Of a DNA stretch of 7,358 nt, positions 1 to 5,838 are shown piece by piece. Within the stretch, counting starts at the first letter, position 1; every line of letters begins with the position of its first letter. A program made the position numbers and the translations under genes. This stretch comes from DATKGN01 sp964385705 (GTDB lineage: Bacteria; Patescibacteriota; Microgenomatia; UBA10105; UBA927): positions 1 to 7,358 of the forward strand of contig CAYLQG010000070.1 of assembly GCA_964385705.1 (NCBI GenBank), read 5' to 3'. The notes beneath the pieces are model-generated. The model ran no database searches and was not told the DNA's origin. It was given only the letters and a program-made list of their open reading frames with translations.

Positions 1-414
1 CTCCTTGCCCAGGATCCAGGCCGTGGTCTGCTGCTCCCCGAGTTCAATAATCACGCAATCCTTAAGATTATTGACAGTCTTGTGACGTATCTTTCACCCA
101 AAGAGGGGGAGCCCGAGGGGTCAAAAGTATTTCTTCTTCGTGATTTTGCCGATTCGCTGCCACCCGAGCTTTTGCCTACATTTGACGAGGCATGTCTCTG
201 GGATATCGCCGACTTCTTAAGCGATGAGGAATTATTTACGCGTGAATGGTTGCGGACGCTTAAAGAGTTCCATAAAGTCGTGTTGCGGCGGAAAATACAG
301 GATATTACAAAAGGTACTCAAAATGATGCATTAGATCCGTCAGAATCGTCAAATCTTCAACGTCAACTTGCCAAACTGACCGATTCGTTGCGGGGTCTGG
401 AAAAGTCAGGCTAA
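1..414 (+). CDS. dnaG: C-terminal part of probable DNA primase DnaG (5'-truncated by the window edge)
   Basis: The reading frame is open from base 1 and ends at TAA 412-414, giving 137 residues of a C-terminus. The internal GTG at 82 is only a codon inside the gene. No catalytic TOPRIM or zinc-finger part is in the window. The visible part is acidic and helical: it starts LLAQDPG, continues with a Leu-rich pattern (F-x-N-x-x-x-x-x-I-L-K-I-I-x-x-L), and ends in a charged helical tail. This resembles the C-terminal helicase-binding domain of bacterial primase, which docks on DnaB at the fork. The main argument is context: it lies directly upstream of rpoD, and dnaG-rpoD is the conserved core of the macromolecular-synthesis operon. 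The family call is an inference because the diagnostic domains lie upstream of the window. An unrelated helical protein cannot be excluded from the sequence alone. Confidence 0.65.
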   Translation, partial: LLAQDPGRGLLLPEFNNHAILKIIDSLVTYLSPKEGEPEGSKVFLLRDFADSLPPELLPTFDEACLWDIADFLSDEELFTREWLRTLKEFHKVVLRRKIQDITKGTQNDALDPSESSNLQRQLAKLTDSLRGLEKSG

Positions 415-454
415 ATTTGATATACTTCACGAGAATCAAGCGAGATTCACTGTT

Positions 455-463
455 TGGTATACA
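455..463 (+). promoter_or_regulatory. Possible extended -10 promoter for rpoD
   Basis: The dnaG-rpoD gap contains TGG-TATACA, an extended -10-like motif matching TATAAT at four of six positions. No TTGACA-like -35 box is found at 16-18 nt spacing. A start near 470 would give a leader of about 48 nt before the rpoD ATG, unlike the apparently leaderless genes further on. It could allow rpoD expression independent of dnaG. The call rests on motif match only. Confidence 0.3.
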
Positions 464-517
464 TCGGAAGGTTTTGGCTTTCTGATCGCATAGATAAACA
501 GGGATCCACGGACCGGT

Positions 518-1606
518 ATGACAAAACAACGCACACTTGCAACTGTTGCTGATCTCATTCACGAAGGCAAAGAAAACGGCTTCGTGACGCAGGAAGACAT
601 TCTCTTCCTTTACCCCAAACCCGAAGAACGCATTAAAGATCTTGATCAACTGTATGATAAGCTCATACGGGCCGGGATCGACGTTTTTGAAACAACCTCC
701 CAGGAAACCGATAAGGAAGCGACCAAAAGCATCCAGGATCTTGAAAAAGAGATAGAAGCCCTCGCGAAAGCGACCAGTGAAGGGGTGTCGGACCCGGTCC
801 GGATGTATCTTAAAGAGATCGGACGGATTCCACTTCTCACATTTGCCGACGAAATATCCCTTGCCAAGCGCTACGAGAAAGGCGACCGGAAAGCGAAGAA
901 AAAACTTATCGAATCAAACCTCCGTCTCGTTGTCTCCATTGCCAAGAAATATATCGGCCGCGGCATGAGCCTTCTGGATCTTATCCAGGAAGGGAATCAG
1001 GGACTAATCCGCGCTGTTGAAAAATACGACTGGCGGAAGGGATATAAATTTTCGACATACGCAACCTGGTGGATTAGACAGGCAATCACCCGCGCGATAG
1101 CCGATCAGGCCCGGACGATCCGCATTCCCGTCCACATGGTTGAGACAATTAACCGGTTTGTCAGAGCTTCGCGCCGGCTCATGCAGGATTTAGGACGGGA
1201 ACCGACTCCCGAGGAAATAGCAAAAGTCATGGAAGTTGATGTCACCAAAGTCCGGGAGATTATGAAAGTTTCCCAGGAACCGACATCACTTGAGACGCCG
1301 GTCGGCGATGAGGAAGACAGCCACCTTGGTGATTTTATTTCCGATCCGGGTCCGACACCATATGAACAGACCAGCCGCCAGTTATTAAAAGAACACATGG
1401 AAGAAGTGCTGACGACCCTCTCCGACCGCGAGAAAAAGGTACTCATTCTCCGTTTTGGTCTTGAAGACGGACGGCCAAGGACGCTTGAAGAAGTGGGCGC
1501 GCAGTTCGGTGTCACCCGTGAGCGCATCCGGCAGATTGAAGCCAAAGCTTTGCGGAAACTTCGCCACCCATCGCGTTCGAAGAAGCTGAAGGATTACCTG
1601 GAGTAA
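518..1606 (+). CDS. rpoD: Housekeeping RNA polymerase sigma factor, sigma-70 (RpoD/SigA)
   Basis: This is the primary sigma factor that directs RNA polymerase to promoters (362 aa). Residues 1-55 look like a short region 1.1. Region 1.2 starts at SDPVRMYLKEIG (91-102). Regions 2.1-2.4 span about 126-204, with the -10-reading core YKFSTYATWWIRQAI (176-190). Region 3 follows at 206-282. Region 4 covers about 297-350, with the -35-binding helix-turn-helix TLEEVGAQFGVTRERIRQIE (322-341). The large non-conserved insert between regions 1.2 and 2.1 seen in proteobacterial RpoD is absent, so the protein is compact. His206 and Glu209 (HMVE) match the two region 3.0 residues of E. coli sigma-70 that contact the TGn of extended -10 promoters, which agrees with the promoter style of this window. 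The ATG at 518 lacks a strong Shine-Dalgarno; AGGGA at 499-503 is rather far. It follows the probable dnaG by 103 nt, and its stop abuts the stop of the convergent kinase gene. Confidence 0.97.
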   Translation: MTKQRTLATVADLIHEGKENGFVTQEDILFLYPKPEERIKDLDQLYDKLIRAGIDVFETTSQETDKEATKSIQDLEKEIEALAKATSEGVSDPVRMYLKEIGRIPLLTFADEISLAKRYEKGDRKAKKKLIESNLRLVVSIAKKYIGRGMSLLDLIQEGNQGLIRAVEKYDWRKGYKFSTYATWWIRQAITRAIADQARTIRIPVHMVETINRFVRASRRLMQDLGREPTPEEIAKVMEVDVTKVREIMKVSQEPTSLETPVGDEEDSHLGDFISDPGPTPYEQTSRQLLKEHMEEVLTTLSDREKKVLILRFGLEDGRPRTLEEVGAQFGVTRERIRQIEAKALRKLRHPSRSKKLKDYLE

Positions 1607-2110
1607 TTACGTAATCTTAAGAATCCTCTTCAATTGCCCGGTTATTTCCCTGTTCCCTTCCTTACTATTATATATAGTGTCATGCGAGATGCGGACAGGC
1701 TCAAAGAGCTCACTCATATGTCTCAGATAGTCTAAGCCCAGATTGAAATATGCACGTTTCATATACCGTTTTTCCCGGATCGCTTTGTCAGTTTGAACGA
1801 GGATAAATTGTGCGGCTGGGATGGCATCGAGTAATTGCCGCCTCATGAATTCTTTGATAAACGCCTGATGGACGACAATCTTCGACTTCTTTTGCACCAG
1901 CTTTTTTATCGATATGACCATGTTGGCGATGAATGCTATTCGCATACCATCGGTAATTATTTTTTTCTCATAGAGCGCTTTCTTCATCTCAACAGGAATA
2001 TCATCGTCGCCGTTATACGGTGTATATCCGAACGATTGTTCGACAACGTTTGCAACATACGATTTGCCGGCGCCCGGAAGACCAAAAACGATGATAAGTT
2101 GGCTCTTCAT
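1607..2110 (-). CDS. Small P-loop kinase, gluconate/shikimate-kinase-like
   Basis: The protein is 167 aa and probably cytoplasmic. A Walker A motif GLPGAGKS lies at residues 10-17, just after the first beta strand (LIIVF). A GDDD stretch (34-37) and a downstream ITDGMR (52-57) resemble the substrate-binding GDD and L-x-D-x-D-R segments of gluconokinases. Further strands (KIVVHQAF, QFILVQTD) complete a compact P-loop NTPase fold. It probably transfers phosphate from ATP to a small metabolite, but the substrate cannot be read from the sequence; an AAA_33-type nucleotide or zeta-toxin-like kinase is an alternative. The frame stays open upstream to 2299, but that would overlap the divergent GH18 gene. 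The ATG at 2110 is preferred because conserved sequence begins there and an extended -10 box ends 7 nt before it. An in-frame ATG at 2119 lies inside that -10 box. The gene ends exactly where rpoD ends, tail to tail. Confidence 0.8.
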   Translation of the reverse strand: MKSQLIIVFGLPGAGKSYVANVVEQSFGYTPYNGDDDIPVEMKKALYEKKIITDGMRIAFIANMVISIKKLVQKKSKIVVHQAFIKEFMRRQLLDAIPAAQFILVQTDKAIREKRYMKRAYFNLGLDYLRHMSELFEPVRISHDTIYNSKEGNREITGQLKRILKIT

Positions 2111-2117
2111 GCCGATC

Positions 2118-2126
2118 ATTGTATCA
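2118..2126 (-). promoter_or_regulatory. Extended -10 promoter of the P-loop kinase gene (leaderless)
   Basis: On the minus strand this reads TGA-TACAAT, five of six matches to TATAAT plus the TG dinucleotide. The gap from the end of the -10 to the ATG at 2110 is 7 nt, so transcription should start at or next to the start codon. There is no Shine-Dalgarno and no recognisable -35 box. Confidence 0.6.
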
Positions 2127-2153
2127 AATTTCAGATATATATCCTTACGCGCG

Positions 2154-2162
2154 TGGTAAAAT
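2154..2162 (+). promoter_or_regulatory. Extended -10 promoter of the GH18 gene (leaderless)
   Basis: The motif is TGG-TAAAAT, with 6 nt (AACGGC) before the ATG at 2169. The predicted transcription start is at or beside the start codon. No ribosome-binding site and no TTGACA-like -35 are visible. It lies back to back with the kinase promoter, with only 30 nt between the inner edges of the two motifs, 34 nt between the hexamers. Confidence 0.6.
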
Positions 2163-2168
2163 AACGGC

Positions 2169-3347
2169 ATGATGAAGATCCTCGTGAGTTGTGTTATCGG
2201 ATTACTCCTCGGGATCGTGGGAGCCGTCGCATTTATATATTTCGGCGGATCACTTCCGTTGCGGTTTGATAATCCGGCGCTTACGACACTCAATATCAAT
2301 AAACCGCAGGTTGTCGGATTTTTACCATACTGGCTTCTTGATAAGGCGGATAAGCCATATGAGCAATATATTACGACCTTGACGTACTTTGGCTTATCTC
2401 TGAGTAGCGACGGAACGATTCAAAAGCTTACCAATCCCCAGGAGGAAGAGCCGGGATGGACAACGCTAAAAGGCGATGCGTATACCAAGCGGTTAGCCGA
2501 CGGGAAAAAAGCAAATCTGAAACAGTCACTTCTTATTATAAGCGGCGATGATGCCATCATCCACGACGTGCTTCAGGATCCGGTCGCAAGTGCGAATAAT
2601 TTGATGGGCGACGTTGCCCCGATTATGAAAGATAAAGGGTTCACTGATCTTAATCTTGATATCGAGAGTTTTATGGCGGCCTCACCGAGCGGTCAGGCAG
2701 CATTTACCCAGTTCGTTAAAACAGTGAAAGATGCGCTTGTCGCCCAAAAGCTAGGGACGCTCAGCTTAGACCTCATCCCCATCTCTCTTGTGAAGCCAAT
2801 GTTGTATGACGCCAAAGCACTTGGGGCACTTGCCGATTCCATCGTTCTCATGACCTACGACTATCATTACACCGGGTCGTTTACCGCAGGAGCGATAGCA
2901 CCGATCGGGGGAGCGGGGACTACCGTTGAATATGATGTCGAGACGGCGGTGAAGGAGGCGCTCAAATACATTCCGAAAGAAAAAATACTTCTCGGTGTTC
3001 CTCTCTACGGATATGAATGGGAAACGATAGACAGTGCCACAGAATCAGCGACCATCCCCGGGGGATCGGCGACGGCAAGTACCAGGCGTGTTGCCGAAAT
3101 TCTTGCCACATGTACCGATTGCACTCGTGGCATAGATCCCGTATCCCGTGAACCGTATGTGATTTATCCTGAGGGCGATTATTACAATGAGCTCTATTAT
3201 GAAGATGAATCATCAATGAAGGAAAAAATCGCCTTGGCCCAAAAATATAATCTTGGCGGCGTCGCGCTGTGGGCATTAGGGTACGAGGACGATACGATGC
3301 TTAAGCCTCTTATGACCTACAAAAATTCTATCTCATTGTCCTGGTGA
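2169..3347 (+). CDS. Membrane-anchored glycoside hydrolase family 18 protein (chitinase / SleL-YaaH-like)
   Basis: The protein is 392 aa. One hydrophobic helix at residues 4-25 serves as a membrane anchor or uncleaved signal, with the catalytic barrel outside the cell. GH18 marks appear in order: VVGFLPYW (48-55) as strand 1; the catalytic segment TDLNLDIES (159-167), with Asp164 and the general acid Glu166; MTYDYH (228-233), the YxY substrate-positioning motif; GVPLYGYEW (276-284); and GGVALWALGYED (363-374) as the final strand with a subsite Trp (369). In chitinases the motif is DGxDxDxE; here the first Asp is replaced and the middle Asp is Asn162. The same Asn is typical of the SleL/YaaH-type peptidoglycan N-acetylglucosaminidases (VNIDFE), so cutting beta-1,4-GlcNAc bonds in peptidoglycan or chitin-like glycans is the best guess. 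C315 and C318 form a CxxC that could be a disulfide. The start is tandem ATG ATG at 2169/2172. Confidence 0.88.
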   Translation: MMKILVSCVIGLLLGIVGAVAFIYFGGSLPLRFDNPALTTLNINKPQVVGFLPYWLLDKADKPYEQYITTLTYFGLSLSSDGTIQKLTNPQEEEPGWTTLKGDAYTKRLADGKKANLKQSLLIISGDDAIIHDVLQDPVASANNLMGDVAPIMKDKGFTDLNLDIESFMAASPSGQAAFTQFVKTVKDALVAQKLGTLSLDLIPISLVKPMLYDAKALGALADSIVLMTYDYHYTGSFTAGAIAPIGGAGTTVEYDVETAVKEALKYIPKEKILLGVPLYGYEWETIDSATESATIPGGSATASTRRVAEILATCTDCTRGIDPVSREPYVIYPEGDYYNELYYEDESSMKEKIALAQKYNLGGVALWALGYEDDTMLKPLMTYKNSISLSW

Positions 3348-3390
3348 TACATAAAATTTAAACAACAATCAATTACACCCCATCTAATCC

Positions 3391-4056
3391 TTATTGCAGC
3401 GGGTTAACGAAATATACGCTTCGCGTCGGATCGTCTATATTTGCCCGATGACCCTCTGTCAGATTCCAAACGTGCGTATTATTATCATTGTCGACCAGCG
3501 CGAATTTCGCGGATCCTGTTTTGACGGTTATAGACATATCGGAATCGATGACATTAATGATCGTTGTCCCGGAGTTAATGGATACCAGCGTGTGGAGAGC
3601 GCGGACGGACGCGGGACGCCCGGTGTCTACAACATCGTACTGAATTTTGCCGCTTTTCTGCTCAAGGACCAAATCTTCGGGAAACAAGTTTGCAAACGCA
3701 AGTTCCGCATTCGGATTAAGCGTCGTTGTGACGATTCCGCTTACTGTCGCGACAGCTATTCCATTTTCATCGGTTGCAATGGATTCGCCGGTCAGAATTT
3801 GTCCGCCCGAAGTCGCATTCTGATATGAATCGACTGTGCGGGTCAGCTGCATTACTTTGTCATGGAGAATTGTCAGCGTTGCGTTTACTGATTGAGACGG
3901 AGGATTCAAAATAAACGGCGTCGGTGAAAGAGCCGGTGATTGTTCTGTTGTTGTAATGGGAGAGTAGGCGTTCCTGCTATGACGGATGTATTGCAATATC
4001 CATACCGAAGCAAAACCGATGATAAAAAAGACAATAACGAGGATGATGTTTTTCAT
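3391..4056 (-). CDS. Membrane-anchored FecR-like beta-domain protein
   Basis: The protein is 221 aa. It has an N-terminal membrane helix (residues 3-21), then a Ser/Thr/Pro-rich stretch (32-56), a short possibly coiled helical segment (58-78), and a beta-rich domain (about 100-212). The beta domain carries the FecR-like pattern: a variable-to-constant run ending LNPNAELAF, then LEQKSGKIQYDV, a segment like VRALHTLVSINSGTT in place of the usual 'vrT-p..vv.v.GT', then IINVIDSDMSITVKTGSAK and a closing LTEGHRANI. FecR proteins normally relay surface signals to ECF sigma factors, but no ECF sigma gene is present here and the protein lacks the FecR N-terminal anti-sigma part. In small-genome bacteria such domains often occur as surface proteins of unknown role. 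It converges with the GH18 gene (43 nt apart) and diverges from the dockerin/cohesin operon. The fold is moderately sure; the function is unknown. Confidence 0.6.
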   Translation of the reverse strand: MKNIILVIVFFIIGFASVWILQYIRHSRNAYSPITTTEQSPALSPTPFILNPPSQSVNATLTILHDKVMQLTRTVDSYQNATSGGQILTGESIATDENGIAVATVSGIVTTTLNPNAELAFANLFPEDLVLEQKSGKIQYDVVDTGRPASVRALHTLVSINSGTTIINVIDSDMSITVKTGSAKFALVDNDNNTHVWNLTEGHRANIDDPTRSVYFVNPLQ

Positions 4057-4065
4057 GGCGCGTTT

Positions 4066-4074
4066 ATTATAGCA
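4066..4074 (-). promoter_or_regulatory. Extended -10 promoter of the FecR-like gene (leaderless)
   Basis: On the minus strand the motif is TGC-TATAAT, a perfect consensus -10 with the TG extension. There are 9 nt to the ATG at 4056. No Shine-Dalgarno and no -35 box at the right distance are visible. Confidence 0.7.
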
Positions 4075-4203
4075 ATTTTTGCCAGAACCATGGGATATAT
4101 AACGAAAAAGAGGCTATTATTCGTGGATCAAGTGAACAGAATCGATATAAAAAATATATTTACAAGCGGATGAATATACGTGAGACATAATACAATTTGA
4201 TAC

Positions 4204-4233
4204 TTGTGTTTTCCCTCGCGTTATTGCTATCCT
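4204..4233 (+). promoter_or_regulatory. Promoter of the dockerin/cohesin operon
   Basis: A -35-like TTGTGT (4204-4209) is followed, after an 18-nt spacer, by TATCCT (4228-4233) preceded by TGC (4225-4227). The -10 ends 6 nt before the ATG at 4240, so the message would begin at the start codon. The hexamer is weaker than the others in the window, but the TGn and the spacing to the ATG are the same. The promoter lies in a 183-nt divergent gap shared with the FecR-like gene. Confidence 0.5.
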
Positions 4234-4239
4234 GTAATA

Positions 4240-5829
4240 ATGAGGTCCAGTTCACTCTTTCGCTCAGTTGTTTCAACAATTGCCGTCAGTTGTTTTCTCA
4301 TATTTCTTTTTATACAGACTCCGACCGTATTGGCTGCAACCAGCTATTACGTTACCCCAACCGGAAACGACAGTAATCCCGGTACTCAAGCGCAACCATG
4401 GAAAACGATCCAGAAAGCTGAAAACACCGCGGGCTCCGGTGACACAGTCATCGTCGCTTCTGGTGCATACGCCGAGCGCGTCAGCGTGACGAGACCGGGG
4501 ATTACGATTCAGGCACAGGGGACAGTCGTTATGAATGGTTTCCATATTACCGCAGATAACACCGTGGTAAACGGCTTTGAAATCACAAATTCCAGTAATT
4601 CCGACGAAGAAAACGGGACGGGTATATACGTCAGGGCCAAAAATTGCACCATCGAAAACAATTATGTGCATGATACCGCCCGCGAGGGCATTTTACTGTC
4701 CGATTCCTCTTCGACGCAGACCGCAACACAAAACTGTTCGGTAAAAAACAATAAAGTGTACCATGCGGAAATGGCGGGGATTGTCATCCAAGGTCAAAAT
4801 CATCTCGTTGAGGGGAATGAAGTCTGGGGCACCATGCAGTATGGTCCGCTCTGGCCGAATCCGCCCTCATATATAGATGCAGACGGATTCCGGTATTTTG
4901 GCTCCGGCCATACGTTTCGCAACAACTACATTCACGATATACCAAGTGACGGTGTCATCAATGTGGACCCTCACACGGATTGTTTCCAGACATGGGGAGA
5001 CCCTGCAGTCGGCCATGACATTCTTTTTGACAGTAATCTCTGCGTATTGCCGTTTGATAATAATGCTAAAGGACTGCGGGCCAAAGCCTGGCAGGAAGAG
5101 GGAGGGGCGTACAATCTGACTATGCGAAATAACGTCATCCACACAAATATGGCTGCCCTATTTAATGGTGCCCACGATATCATGTTCCTCAATAATACCT
5201 TTGTCGGGACGCCTGGAGACGATGCTCAAGGTATTCATTTCACAAACGCACTCAATGTCACCGCAAAAAATAACATCTTTGCCTACCTGGAAAACGGCGT
5301 CAGCCAACTGTATAACGAGGGCGGCTCGACGATTACAGCCGGCAATAACTGTGTGTATAAAGTGGGGGGCAATAGGCATGATCCGGGTGATGTGAACGGA
5401 TCGGATCCTCTATTCGTGAATTTGGCTGCAGGCGATTATCACCTCGAGGCCAATTCTCCGTGTATCGACAAAGGCGTGAATGGCGGACTGACCGTCGATA
5501 AAGATGGCAACGCGCGTCCGCAGGGCGCCGGATACGATATGGGCGCGTACGAATATGCGGCATCAGGGTTTGCTGCTATTATCACTCAGGTACCGGTCAC
5601 GAATACCCCAACGCCGACTCCAGCGCCCACGAATACCCCAACGCCGACTCCAACGCCCAAACCCGGTGACGCAAACGGAGACGACAAAGTTGATGACACT
5701 GATTATGCCATTTGGTTATCTCATTACAACCAAAAGACGGAAGCGGGAATCAGCACCGGTGATTTTAACAAAGACGGAACCGTAAACGGGGTTGATTATG
5801 TCATTTGGCTTATTCATTATGGTACGTAA
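4240..5829 (+). CDS. Secreted right-handed parallel beta-helix protein with C-terminal type I dockerin
   Basis: The protein is 529 aa from the ATG at 4240. The frame extends to a TTG at 4204, but the signal peptide begins at 4240 and TTG 4204 lies in the promoter. A Sec signal peptide spans residues 1-32, with a likely cut after VLA. Next is a DUF1565-type start: YYVTPTGNDSNPGT, PWKTIQKA, and GDTVIVASGAYAERV (36-82). Repeated N-N-x-[IVTF] turns follow (ENNYVH, RNNYIH, RNNVIH, LNNTFV, KNNIFA), typical of a pectate-lyase-like helix that binds or cuts polysaccharide. The run SPCIDKG...GYDMGAYEY (406-439) matches the closing segment of choice-of-anchor Q domains. A Thr-Pro linker (454-475) leads to a dockerin (476-529) with two calcium loops: Asp477/Asn479/Asp481/Asp488 and Asp508/Asn510/Asp512/Asp519. 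Known dockerins bind cohesins, and the next gene encodes a cohesin-like domain. Whether the helix is a lyase, epimerase, hydrolase or only binds glycan cannot be told; no catalytic residues were assigned. Confidence 0.88.
   Translation: MRSSSLFRSVVSTIAVSCFLIFLFIQTPTVLAATSYYVTPTGNDSNPGTQAQPWKTIQKAENTAGSGDTVIVASGAYAERVSVTRPGITIQAQGTVVMNGFHITADNTVVNGFEITNSSNSDEENGTGIYVRAKNCTIENNYVHDTAREGILLSDSSSTQTATQNCSVKNNKVYHAEMAGIVIQGQNHLVEGNEVWGTMQYGPLWPNPPSYIDADGFRYFGSGHTFRNNYIHDIPSDGVINVDPHTDCFQTWGDPAVGHDILFDSNLCVLPFDNNAKGLRAKAWQEEGGAYNLTMRNNVIHTNMAALFNGAHDIMFLNNTFVGTPGDDAQGIHFTNALNVTAKNNIFAYLENGVSQLYNEGGSTITAGNNCVYKVGGNRHDPGDVNGSDPLFVNLAAGDYHLEANSPCIDKGVNGGLTVDKDGNARPQGAGYDMGAYEYAASGFAAIITQVPVTNTPTPTPAPTNTPTPTPTPKPGDANGDDKVDDTDYAIWLSHYNQKTEAGISTGDFNKDGTVNGVDYVIWLIHYGT
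5598..5657 (+). repeat. 30-bp tandem duplication coding for the Thr-Pro linker
   Basis: Two adjacent 30-bp units (5598-5627 and 5628-5657) are identical except for one base (cAGcgcc against cAAcgcc). They encode TNTPTPTPAP and TNTPTPTPTP between the beta-helix and the dockerin. The near identity at the DNA level points to a recent duplication, in frame, that lengthened the linker. Confidence 0.9.
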
Positions 5830-5838
5830 AAAAACAAT

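Noticed and set aside
433..448. Inverted repeat GAATC/GATTC between dnaG and rpoD as operator or terminator
   Set aside because: The arms are five bases with no U-run and no extension; chance occurrence is likely.
1105..1545. Long minus-strand open frame inside rpoD
   Set aside because: It is an antisense shadow of a strongly conserved sigma factor with low-complexity Ser/Arg-rich translation. Other antisense or shifted frames inside the beta-helix, GH18 and cohesin genes were dropped for the same reason.
2111..2299. Upstream extension of the kinase reading frame (63 extra residues)
   Set aside because: It lies antisense to the start of the GH18 gene, crosses both promoters, has no recognisable protein character, and the Walker A strand starts right after the ATG at 2110.
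4191..4196. TACAAT as an alternative -10 for the dockerin gene
   Set aside because: It lacks the TGn extension and would leave a leader of about 37 nt without a Shine-Dalgarno, unlike the other genes. It cannot be excluded as a second promoter.
4204..4239. Twelve extra N-terminal residues on the beta-helix protein starting at TTG 4204
   Set aside because: The TTG falls in the -35-like element, and the signal peptide with its basic start begins at ATG 4240.
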